A stretch of 32,197 nt of DNA from Promicromonospora kroppenstedtii DSM 19349. Lineage in GTDB: Bacteria > Actinomycetota > Actinomycetes > Actinomycetales > Cellulomonadaceae. The DNA lies in NCBI RefSeq assembly GCF_000515355.1, contig NZ_KI911634.1, forward strand, positions 79,104 through 111,300, read 5' to 3'. Shown piece by piece: positions 23,732 through 30,824 of the stretch. Below the pieces are notes generated by a model. That model was not told the origin of the DNA, did not search any database, and saw only the letters and a list, made by a program, of their open reading frames with translations. A program made the position numbers and the translations under genes. Position 1 is the first letter of the stretch. Each line of letters opens with the position of its first letter.

Positions 23732-24199
23732 TTACGCGAGCTCGACGACGAGCTCGACCTCGACCGGCGAGTCCATCGGGAGGACCGCCACGCCGACCGC
23801 GGAGCGCGCGTGCAGACCGGCGTCGCCGAAGATCTCGCCGAGCACGGTGGAGGCGCCGTTGATGACGCCGGGCTGGCCCGTGAACGACGGGTCGCTCGCG
23901 ACGAAGCCCACGACCTTGACGATCCGGGAGATCGAGTCGAGCGAGCCGGTGATCGACCGGACGGCCGCCAGCGCGTTCAGGGCGCAGGTGCGGGCGTAGT
24001 CCGCGGCGGCGTCGGGGGAGACCAGGCCCTCGCCCTCACCGACCTTGCCGGTGGCCTGCAGCGTGCCCTCAGCGAAGGGGAGCTGGCCGGACGTGTAGAC
24101 GTAGCGGCCCGTCTGGACGGCCGGCACGTACGCGGCGACCGGGGCCGCCACCTCGGGGAGCGTGATGCCCAGCTCGGCGAGCCGCTGCTCGTGGTTCAT
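23732..24199 (-). CDS. ridA: RidA family protein (YjgF/YER057c/UK114)
   Basis: The 155-residue protein carries the longer actinobacterial RidA form: RLAELGITLPEVAAPVAAYVPAVQTGRYVYTSGQLPF (residues 6-42), YARTCALNALAAVRSITGSLDSISRIVKVVGFV and SAVGVAVLPMDSPVEVELVVELA at the end. RidA proteins form trimers and hydrolyse reactive enamine/imine intermediates from PLP enzymes. The canonical Arg in the RSAVG-V segment near the end is present. The start overlaps the stop of the DUF4177 gene by four bases (24196-24199), so they are co-translated; this pair beside a class A PBP gene is a common actinobacterial arrangement. Confidence 0.9.
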   Translation of the reverse strand: MNHEQRLAELGITLPEVAAPVAAYVPAVQTGRYVYTSGQLPFAEGTLQATGKVGEGEGLVSPDAAADYARTCALNALAAVRSITGSLDSISRIVKVVGFVASDPSFTGQPGVINGASTVLGEIFGDAGLHARSAVGVAVLPMDSPVEVELVVELA

Positions 24200-24363
24200 G
24201 CGTCACCGCCCGTGGGGCGCTTCAGGTAGGCGACGAGCCCGGTGCCGTCGGGTCCGGGGACCACCTGCACGAGCTCCCAGCCGTCCGAGCCCCATTGATC
24301 GAGGATCGCCTTGGTGTTGTGAATGAGGAGGGGGATCGTCGCGTACTCCCACTTCGTTGCCAT
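24196..24363 (-). CDS. DUF4177 small protein
   Basis: The 55-residue protein MATKWEYATIPLL...LDQWGSDGWELVQVVPG...LVAYLKRP has the DUF4177 core (KWEY near the start, WG-x-DGWELV in the middle). Function unknown. The start at 24363 is chosen because the minus strand has TAGCAT (24371-24376) 7 bases upstream, fitting a leaderless transcript, and because longer versions would run into the divergent PBP promoter region. It is coupled to ridA by a 4-base overlap. Confidence 0.85.
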   Translation of the reverse strand: MATKWEYATIPLLIHNTKAILDQWGSDGWELVQVVPGPDGTGLVAYLKRPTGGDA

Positions 24364-24370
24364 GCCGACG

Positions 24371-24376
24371 ATGCTA
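24371..24376 (-). promoter_or_regulatory. -10 element of the DUF4177-ridA operon (leaderless)
   Basis: TAGCAT on the minus strand lies 7 bases before the ATG at 24363. Confidence 0.5.
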
Positions 24377-24460
24377 GCCCGCGATCGGCGACGGCGATTC
24401 CGCACGAGACCTGCACACCGGTCGGGTCGGTTTTCGGCGTGCCCCGTCAGTGGCACCCCG

Positions 24461-24466
24461 TAACCT
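24461..24466 (+). promoter_or_regulatory. -10 element of the penicillin-binding protein gene (leaderless)
   Basis: TAACCT lies 6 bases before the ATG at 24473. It supports that start over the ATG at 24479. Confidence 0.5.
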
Positions 24467-24472
24467 GGGCGC

Positions 24473-26854
24473 ATGGCCATGGCGAACCCTCGCGAGCCGC
24501 GCCGGATCACTCGGACCATACCCGCGGCTCAGCTCATCGGACTCCTTCTCGCATTCGTGCTCTGGGCTGGTGCCGGTGGTGTGATCGCGGCCGGGCTGGT
24601 GATCCCGCTGGCGTCCGGCATGGACACCGCGGTCGACACCGGGGTCGAGGTGTTCGAGGAGGTGCCCGCCGAGCTTGTGCCGGGGCCCCTGTCGGAGCAG
24701 TCGCAGATCTACGCGGCCGACGGCAAGACGAAGCTGGCGACGTTCTACGCGCAGAACCGCATCGTCGTGCCGCTCGACAAGGTCTCCGACCACATGAAGA
24801 ACGCCGTCATCGCCATCGAGGACGAGCGGTTCTACACGCACGGCGGCGTGGACCCCGAGGGCATCTCGCGTGCCGCGCTGCAGAACTTCGGCGGCGGTGA
24901 CACCCAGGGCGCGTCGACGCTGACGCAGCAGTACGTGAAGAACGTGCTGATCGAGGAGTCCCTCCGGGCGGGCGACACGTTCGGCGTGCTGGAGGCCCGC
25001 GAGAGCTCGCTCACCCGAAAGCTGCGCGAGGCGAAGCTCGCGATCGCCATCGAGAAGGAGATGTCCAAGGACGACATCCTCCAGGGCTACCTCAACATCG
25101 CGCAGTTCGGCACGAGCGTGTACGGCGTCGAGACAGCCTCGCAGCACTACTTCAACAAGTCCTCGAAGGATCTGTCGGTCGTCGAGGCAGCGACGATCGC
25201 CGGCATCACCAAGGCGCCGAGCCAGTTCGACCCAGTGGCCAACCCCGAGGACGCAGAGGTGCGCCGCAACCTCGTGATCGGCAAGATGTGGCAGCTGGGC
25301 TACATCTCCACCGCCGAGCGCGACGAGGCGATGGCCACCAAGCTCGCGGACACGCTCGACGTCCAGCCCATCGACGTCGGCTGCGACTCGGCGGGCGGCG
25401 CGGCCTTCTTCTGCGACTACGTGATCAAGGAGATCATGGCGAACCCCGAGTTCGGGGAGACCCGTGACGACCGGTACGACCTGCTGTACCGCGGCGGCCT
25501 CCGGATCGTCACCACCATGGACGTCAAGATGCAGAAGGCTGCCGCGAAGACGATCCGCGAGGCGGTTCCGGCCGACAACGCCTACGACCTCGAGGCCGCG
25601 GTCACCTCGGTCGAGCCGGGCACCGGTCAGATCAAGGCGATGGCGCAGAACGTGCCGTACGACGCACGGTCCGAGGCCGGCCCCCGCACGACCGCGCAGA
25701 ACTACTCCGCGGACTACAACCACGGCAACTCACGCGGGTTCCAGGTGGGCTCCAACTTCAAGCCGTTCGTGCTCGCCGAATGGCTGCGCAGCGGGCACAC
25801 GCTCCAGGACCGCGTCAGCGCCAACTCCTTCTCGGCCTACGAGACGGAGTTCAAGGCCAACGGCTGCGTCCACGCCTTCACGCACCAGCCGTGGAACGTG
25901 TCGAACGTGGACGGGTCCGCCAGCGGGACGGTGAGCGTGCTCCAGGGCACCTTCCAGTCCCTCAACACGGTGTACGCCCGCATGTCGCAGCAGCTCGATC
26001 TCTGCCAGGTGCAGAAGACGGCCTGGGACGTCGGCTTCCGGCCGATGACGTCGGGCCTGACGTACGAGGGCGTCGGGCAGTTCCGCACGATCGACGACCC
26101 GAAGCAGAAGGACATCGACGTCCTGGCGTCGATGACCCTCGGCACCCAGGCCTCGACGCCGGTCAACCAGGCCGCCGCGTTCGCGACCTTCGCGTCGGGC
26201 GGCACCTACTGCAACCCCGTCGCGATCCTCGAGGTCAAGGACCACGAGGGCAAGAAGATCGACGTCCCGTCGGCCGACTGCAAGCAGACGCTGGAGCCCG
26301 AGGTCGCCAACACCGTGGCCTACGCCATGACCAAGGTCTTCCAGACCAGCCCGTTCGGTACGGCCTGGGCGCTGTCCCCGGGCCTCGGCGACGGCCGCCC
26401 CGTGGCCGGCAAGACCGGTACGACGAACGACGCCATGCAGAGCTGGTTCACCGGCTACACGCCCGAGCTCTCCACCTCGGTCTGGGTGGGCGAGGCCAGC
26501 GGCAACGTGCCGCACATGAACGTGTACCTGCCGGCGATGTCCTGGTACGACAGCTCGGCCAAGGTCGGCCCGATGTACGGCGGTACCATCGCCGCGCCAA
26601 CGTGGCGCCGGTACATGGACCAGGCCGTGGTCGGCCTGCCGAAGACGACCTTCCCCGCCCCCGACCCCAATCTCGTCGGCAAGGCGCCGGTCACGCCCAA
26701 GCCGAGCAACAGCAACGACGGCGGGAGCAACGGCGGCGGTGACAACGGCGGCGACAGCGACGGCGGCGACTCCGACACCGGCGGTGACGGCAACAGGGGC
26801 GGTGACAACGGCGGCGGTGGTGGCGGCGGTGGCGACAACGGCGGAGACGACTGA
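24473..26854 (+). CDS. ponA: class A penicillin-binding protein (transglycosylase/transpeptidase)
   Basis: The 793-residue bifunctional enzyme builds peptidoglycan outside the membrane. After a short cytoplasmic start and one membrane helix (about residues 22-47), the GT51 domain holds catalytic Glu116 in IAIEDERFYTHGGVD, QGASTLTQQYVKN, and KLAIAIEKEMSKDDILQGYLN. The transpeptidase domain has the acyl-enzyme Ser427 in GSNFKPF, a second motif in FQSLNTVYARMSQQ, and K647-T-G-T in VAGKTGTTNDAMQSWFTG. No PASTA domain is seen; instead a tail of about 50 residues of Gly, Asn, Asp and Ser ends the protein. The transcript looks leaderless. The next gene, a metallophosphoesterase, starts 5 bp after the stop. 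Confidence 0.96.
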   Translation: MAMANPREPRRITRTIPAAQLIGLLLAFVLWAGAGGVIAAGLVIPLASGMDTAVDTGVEVFEEVPAELVPGPLSEQSQIYAADGKTKLATFYAQNRIVVPLDKVSDHMKNAVIAIEDERFYTHGGVDPEGISRAALQNFGGGDTQGASTLTQQYVKNVLIEESLRAGDTFGVLEARESSLTRKLREAKLAIAIEKEMSKDDILQGYLNIAQFGTSVYGVETASQHYFNKSSKDLSVVEAATIAGITKAPSQFDPVANPEDAEVRRNLVIGKMWQLGYISTAERDEAMATKLADTLDVQPIDVGCDSAGGAAFFCDYVIKEIMANPEFGETRDDRYDLLYRGGLRIVTTMDVKMQKAAAKTIREAVPADNAYDLEAAVTSVEPGTGQIKAMAQNVPYDARSEAGPRTTAQNYSADYNHGNSRGFQVGSNFKPFVLAEWLRSGHTLQDRVSANSFSAYETEFKANGCVHAFTHQPWNVSNVDGSASGTVSVLQGTFQSLNTVYARMSQQLDLCQVQKTAWDVGFRPMTSGLTYEGVGQFRTIDDPKQKDIDVLASMTLGTQASTPVNQAAAFATFASGGTYCNPVAILEVKDHEGKKIDVPSADCKQTLEPEVANTVAYAMTKVFQTSPFGTAWALSPGLGDGRPVAGKTGTTNDAMQSWFTGYTPELSTSVWVGEASGNVPHMNVYLPAMSWYDSSAKVGPMYGGTIAAPTWRRYMDQAVVGLPKTTFPAPDPNLVGKAPVTPKPSNSNDGGSNGGGDNGGDSDGGDSDTGGDGNRGGDNGGGGGGGGDNGGDD
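26709..26854 (+). repeat. low-complexity Gly/Asn/Asp/Ser-coding repeat
   Basis: The 3' end of the PBP gene is built from short units such as GGCGG(T/C)GACAACGGC, coding for (G)n-D-N/S-G runs. It gives a flexible acidic tail outside the cell and may vary in length between strains. Confidence 0.8.
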
Positions 26855-26859
26855 TCCGC

Positions 26860-27798
26860 ATGGGGGCGCTGGGTAACGTCGGCAAGGCCCTCGGGATCGC
26901 CGGGGGCATCGCCGTCGCCGGTATCGCCTACGCGCACCTGGAGAGCAAGCTCTTCCGGGTGCGCCGGGTGACCGTGCCGGTGCTGCCCCCGGGGCAGCGG
27001 CCGATCCGGATCCTGCACGTCGCCGATCTGCACCTGACCCCGAGCCAGCGCACCAAGCAGGCCTGGGTCCGGTCGCTGGCGGCGCTCGAGCCCGACCTGG
27101 TCATCAACACGGGCGACAACTTCGGGCACCAGCAGGCGCTGGCCCCGCTGCTCGACGTCCTGGGCCAGCTCATGGACGTGCCCGGCGCGTTCGTCATGGG
27201 GTCGAACGACTACTACGCGCCGTCGTTCAAGAACCCGGCCCGGTATCTGCTGCCGGACGCCCGCGTCGAGGGCGGCGAGAAGGTTCCGCTGCCCACCGAG
27301 TCGCTCCGCACGGCGTTCACCGACGCCGGCTGGGTCGACCTGGACAACCGGCGCGGCCTCGTCGAGCTACGTGACGGGCGCACGGTCGGACTGGTCGGCA
27401 TGGACGACCCGCACCTCGACCTCGACGTCATGCCCGAGCCGGGCCGGGCGCCGGGCGAGGAGGACGCCGTGCTGCGCCTCGGCGTCGTGCACGCGCCGTA
27501 CCAGCGGGTGCTGAACCAGCTCAAGGACGACGACGTCGACGCGATCATCGCGGGCCACACCCACGGTGGGCAGCTGTGCCTGCCGTGGTACGGCGCCCTC
27601 GTGACCAACTGCGACCTGGACCGTGGTCGCGCGTCCGGCCTGCACGGCTGGCCCGGCCCGCGCCCCGACCGCGAGGGCGGCGAGGACTCGACGTGGCTGC
27701 ACGTCTCGGCGGGCGCCGGCACCTCGCCGTACACCCAGGTGCGGTTCGCGTGCCCCCCTGAGGCGACGCTGATGACCCTGACGGCACGCGGGGTCTGA
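26860..27798 (+). CDS. metallophosphoesterase, membrane-linked
   Basis: The 312-residue protein has the calcineurin-like motifs: D56-L-H58 in ILHVADLHLT, GD86-N in INTGDNFGH, GSN116-D in FVMGSNDYYAP, H in LGVVHAPYQRV and AGHTHGGQLCLPWYG. An N-terminal hydrophobic stretch (about residues 8-25) may anchor it. The YkuE/YaeI-like branch hydrolyses phosphodiesters or phospholipid heads; the substrate is unknown. It starts 5 bp after the PBP stop without a good ribosome site, so it is probably translated with the PBP gene, a linkage common in actinobacteria. A strong bidirectional terminator follows. Confidence 0.9.
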   Translation: MGALGNVGKALGIAGGIAVAGIAYAHLESKLFRVRRVTVPVLPPGQRPIRILHVADLHLTPSQRTKQAWVRSLAALEPDLVINTGDNFGHQQALAPLLDVLGQLMDVPGAFVMGSNDYYAPSFKNPARYLLPDARVEGGEKVPLPTESLRTAFTDAGWVDLDNRRGLVELRDGRTVGLVGMDDPHLDLDVMPEPGRAPGEEDAVLRLGVVHAPYQRVLNQLKDDDVDAIIAGHTHGGQLCLPWYGALVTNCDLDRGRASGLHGWPGPRPDREGGEDSTWLHVSAGAGTSPYTQVRFACPPEATLMTLTARGV

Positions 27799-27810
27799 TC
27801 GGACGGCAAA

Positions 27811-27844
27811 GAGGCCAGGTGATCCGAGCGGATCACCTGGCCTC
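27811..27844. terminator. bidirectional terminator between metallophosphoesterase and crp genes
   Basis: A perfect 15-base stem (27811-27825 with 27830-27844) around GAGC. It has CAAA on the left and CTGTTC on the right. It stands between two convergent genes and can serve both; the U-tracts are short. Confidence 0.82.
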
Positions 27845-27858
27845 CTGTTCGTCGCGCC

Positions 27859-28536
27859 TCAGCGCGCCCGACGCTCCAGCCGGTCGAGGTCCAGCAGCAC
27901 GACGGCGCGGCCCTCGCGGCGCACCCAGCCGCGGGTCGCGAAGTCGGCCAGGGCCTTGTTCACGGTCTCGCGGGAGGCACCGACGAGCTGCGCCAGCTCC
28001 TCCTGCGTGAGGTCGTGCGCCACGCGGATGCCGTCGTCGTTGGGCTCGCCGAACCTGGTCGACAGGTCCAGCAGCGCCTTGGCGACACGGCCGGGGACGT
28101 CGGAGAACACCAGGTCCGCGAGGGTCTCGTTGGTGCGGCGCAGCCGGCGCGCGAGCGCGCCCAGCAGCTGGGTCGCGACACCCGGGTGATCCGCGATCCA
28201 CTTCACGAGCGAGTCGTGACGCAGCTCGTAGACCACCGAGTCCGAGACGGACGAGGCCGACGCCGTGCGGGGGCCCGGGTCGAACAGGGACAGCTCACCG
28301 AACATCTCGCCCGGGCCCAGGATCGACAGCAGGTTCTCGCGGCCGTCACTCGACCGGCGACCCAGCTTGATCTTGCCCTGCGCGATGACATACAGCCGGT
28401 CGCCCGGTTCGCCCTCGCGGAAGAGCACGTCACCCCGGACCAGCTCCACGGGCACCATGGACTCGAAGAGCGCGTGCGTCTCCTCGCCTTCCATGTCCGC
28501 GAAGAGGGGGGCAGAGAGTACGACTTCGTCGTCCAC
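27859..28536 (-). CDS. crp: Crp/Fnr family regulator (GlxR/Crp type)
   Basis: The 225-residue protein has the cyclic-nucleotide fold (LFREGEPGDRLYVIAQGKIKLGRRSSDGRENLLSILGPGEMFGELSLFDPGPRTASASSVSD, about residues 38-99, with FGELSLFDPGPRTASA as the cAMP-binding cassette), the dimer helix (TQLLGALARRLRRTNETLADLVFSDVPGRVAKALLDL) and the C-terminal helix-turn-helix LTQEELAQLVGASRETVNKALADFATRGWVR. Sequence and length match actinobacterial Crp/GlxR, a global regulator of carbon metabolism. The GTG start at 28536 gives the family length and has AGG 9 bases upstream; ATG at 28572 would add 12 residues. The adjacent prp genes are plausible but unproven targets. Confidence 0.94.
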   Translation of the reverse strand: MDDEVVLSAPLFADMEGEETHALFESMVPVELVRGDVLFREGEPGDRLYVIAQGKIKLGRRSSDGRENLLSILGPGEMFGELSLFDPGPRTASASSVSDSVVYELRHDSLVKWIADHPGVATQLLGALARRLRRTNETLADLVFSDVPGRVAKALLDLSTRFGEPNDDGIRVAHDLTQEELAQLVGASRETVNKALADFATRGWVRREGRAVVLLDLDRLERRAR

Positions 28537-28710
28537 CAGTGGTGTCCTCACGTGTCGGGGACTTTCGTCCATCAGTCTTTTCCACCTCTCAGTCTGCCTC
28601 AATGTCACGAGATTGCCGGGTCATCGGTGTCTCTCGTGGCGTCCGCGTGGCGTGCAGCCCGACGCGATCGTCCGCCTCATGCGGGATGTCGGCTTTGCCC
28701 AGCACGAAGT

Positions 28711-28767
28711 AGGACGCCCGTCCATAAATCCTAGGGGTGCCACCTGGGAGTTCGGAACGGGCGTCCT
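28711..28767. repeat. 11-bp inverted repeat between prpC and crp
   Basis: AGGACGCCCGT (28711-28721) and its exact complement (28757-28767) are separated by 35 bases in the gap between prpC and crp. A minus-strand TAGGAT -10 candidate (28728-28733) lies in the loop. It may be a regulatory site or weak terminator; no T-run follows. Confidence 0.45.
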
Positions 28768-28776
28768 GGGAACCGG

Positions 28777-29892
28777 TCAGGGAACCTCGCGCTGCTCCGG
28801 TCCGACGTACTCGCACACCGGCCGGATCAGCGAGTTGGCGGCCCGCTGCTCCATGATGTGTGCGGTCCACCCCGTGATCCGGGAGGCCACGAACAGCGGC
28901 GTGAAGATGTTCGTGTCGAACCCGATCAGGTGGTACGCCGGCCCGGCGGGGTAGTCCAGGTTGGGCTTGATGTTCTTGCGGCTGACCATGGCGTTCTCAA
29001 GGGTGTCGTACAGCTCGATCACCGCGGAGTCGCCGTAGTGCGCGGCGAGGTCGCCGAGCACGGCCCGCATGGTCGGCACGCGGGAGTCGCCGTTCTTGTA
29101 GACCCGGTGGCCGAACCCCATGATCTTCTTCTTCTGCGCGAGCGCGTCCTCGAGCCAGGCCTCTGCCTTGTCGGCCGTGCCGATCTCCTCGAAGGTGGCC
29201 TGCACGGCCTCGTTCGCGCCGCCGTGCAGCGGGCCCTTGAGGGCGCCGATGGCGCCCGTGACCGCCGAGTGCAGGTCGGCGAGCGTCGAGGTGATGACGC
29301 GCGCGGTGAACGTGGACGCGTTGAACGAGTGCTCGGCGTACAGCACCATCGAGGCCTCGAACGCCTGCACGACGGCGGGTTCGGCTTCCTCCCCGAACGT
29401 CATCCAGAGGAAGTTGGCGGAGTAACCGAGGTCCTCGCGCGGGTGCACGATCTCCTGGCCCCGACGACGGCGCTGGTCGAGCGCGACCACGGCGGGCAGG
29501 ACCGCCCACAGCCGCAGCGCCTTGGCGAGCTCCGCCTCGGGCGACGAGTCCTCGGCCTGTGGGTCGTGCGCGCCCAGGATCGACACCGCGGTGCGGCACA
29601 CGTCCATGGGGTGGCAGTCGGTGGGCAGCTCGAGGATCGCGTCGCGGATGTTGTCCGGCAGCTCGCGGTGCACCCGCTCGGCCGCCGTCTGCTCGGTGAG
29701 CTGGGCGGGGGTCGGCAGCTCGCCGTGCCACAGCAGGTAGGCGACCTCCTCGAAGGACTTCTTCGCGGCCAGCTCCTGTACCGGGTAGCCCCGGTACAGC
29801 AGCGAGTTGGTGTCCGGGTTGACCTTCGAGATGGCCGACGTGTCAGCGACGACGCCGGCCAGACCCTTTCGGATCTCCGTGGTCTCGGTCAT
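28777..29892 (-). CDS. prpC: 2-methylcitrate synthase / citrate synthase family
   Basis: The 371-residue enzyme has the citrate-synthase catalytic set: His223 in GPLHGGANEA, His262 in MGFGHRVYKNGDSR, and Asp313 in KPNLDYPAGPAYHLIGF, plus His188 in YAEHSFNASTFTAR. The short form, with LLYRGYPVQELA near the start, and its place directly after prpB identify it as methylcitrate synthase, which joins propionyl-CoA with oxaloacetate. Activity as a second citrate synthase is possible. AAGGAG stands 5 bases before the ATG at 29892. It is the last gene of the prpD-prpB-prpC operon. It ends about 240 bp before crp. Confidence 0.93.
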   Translation of the reverse strand: MTETTEIRKGLAGVVADTSAISKVNPDTNSLLYRGYPVQELAAKKSFEEVAYLLWHGELPTPAQLTEQTAAERVHRELPDNIRDAILELPTDCHPMDVCRTAVSILGAHDPQAEDSSPEAELAKALRLWAVLPAVVALDQRRRRGQEIVHPREDLGYSANFLWMTFGEEAEPAVVQAFEASMVLYAEHSFNASTFTARVITSTLADLHSAVTGAIGALKGPLHGGANEAVQATFEEIGTADKAEAWLEDALAQKKKIMGFGHRVYKNGDSRVPTMRAVLGDLAAHYGDSAVIELYDTLENAMVSRKNIKPNLDYPAGPAYHLIGFDTNIFTPLFVASRITGWTAHIMEQRAANSLIRPVCEYVGPEQREVP

Positions 29893-29918
29893 GAGCACTC
29901 CTTCGTGTCGAGACTCAG

Positions 29919-30824
29919 TCAGGGCTGGTAGGTGAAGACGTTCGAGTCGAAGTGGTTGTAGGCCGCGTAGTCGGTCAGCTCGTACAGGCGCGCGCGGGTC
30001 TGCATCTCGGGAACCAGGTCCGCCTGGGTGCCCGACGCCGCGATCTGGTCCAGCGCCCGTTCGGCAGCGCCCATCGCGATGCGCAGCAGGGTGACGGGGT
30101 AGATCACGAGCCGCGCCCCGGCATCGTGCAGCTGCTTCGCCGTGAAGAGCTCGGACTTGCCGAACTCGGTCATGTTGGCCAGCACCGGTACGTCGAGGGC
30201 CGAGGCGACGGCCTCGAACTCGGCGAGGTCCTTCATGGCCTCGGGGAAGATCGCGTCCGCCCCGGCGTCGGCCAGGGCCTTCGCCCGGTCGATCGCGAGC
30301 CTGAGCCCGCGCTCGCCCGGCTCGGTGCCGCGCACGTCGGTGCGCGCCATGATGAGGAAGTCGGGGTCGCGGCGGCCGTCGACGGCGGCCCGGATGCGCC
30401 GGACGGCGTCGCCGAGCCCGACCACCTCCTTGCCGTCGAGGTGGCCGCATCGCTTGGGGTTGACCTGGTCCTCGATGTGGATGCCGGCCACGCCGGCGTC
30501 CTCCATGGTCTGGACCGTGCGGGCCACGTTCATGGGCTCGCCGAACCCGGTATCGGCGTCGGCGAGCACGGGCAGGTCGGTGACCCGGGCGATCTGTGCG
30601 GACCGGCCGGCCACCTCGGTGAGCGTGGTCAGGCCGATGTCGGGCAGGCCGAGGTCGGCGGACAGCACCGCGCCGGAGACGTAGACGCCGTCGAACCCCT
30701 TGTCCTGGATGAGCTTGGCGCTCAGCGGGTTGAACGCGCCCGGGAGCCGCAGCAGGTCCGGCCCGGCGAGGGCCTCGCGGAAGGCGCGGCGCTTCGCGGC
30801 GGGGGTGAGGTGCGAGTAGAGCAT
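29919..30824 (-). CDS. prpB: methylisocitrate lyase
   Basis: The 301-residue enzyme splits methylisocitrate into pyruvate and succinate, the last step of the methylcitrate cycle. It has the isocitrate-lyase/PEP-mutase barrel motifs: LPGAFNPLSAKLI, VYVSGAVLSADLGLPD, VLADADTGFGEP (metal site), IHIEDQVNPKRCGHLDGK with catalytic Cys126, and MARTDVRG. The KRCGH form and length are those of PrpB, not of isocitrate lyase AceA. Its ATG shares one base with the prpD stop (TGATG at 30822-30826), so translation is coupled, and prpC follows after 26 bp. Confidence 0.95.
   Translation of the reverse strand: MLYSHLTPAAKRRAFREALAGPDLLRLPGAFNPLSAKLIQDKGFDGVYVSGAVLSADLGLPDIGLTTLTEVAGRSAQIARVTDLPVLADADTGFGEPMNVARTVQTMEDAGVAGIHIEDQVNPKRCGHLDGKEVVGLGDAVRRIRAAVDGRRDPDFLIMARTDVRGTEPGERGLRLAIDRAKALADAGADAIFPEAMKDLAEFEAVASALDVPVLANMTEFGKSELFTAKQLHDAGARLVIYPVTLLRIAMGAAERALDQIAASGTQADLVPEMQTRARLYELTDYAAYNHFDSNVFTYQP

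Noticed and set aside
26860-27798. GSND in place of GNHD in the metallophosphoesterase as a loss of activity
   Set aside because: The GSNDYY form appears typical for actinobacterial members of this subfamily, and all other metal ligands are present.
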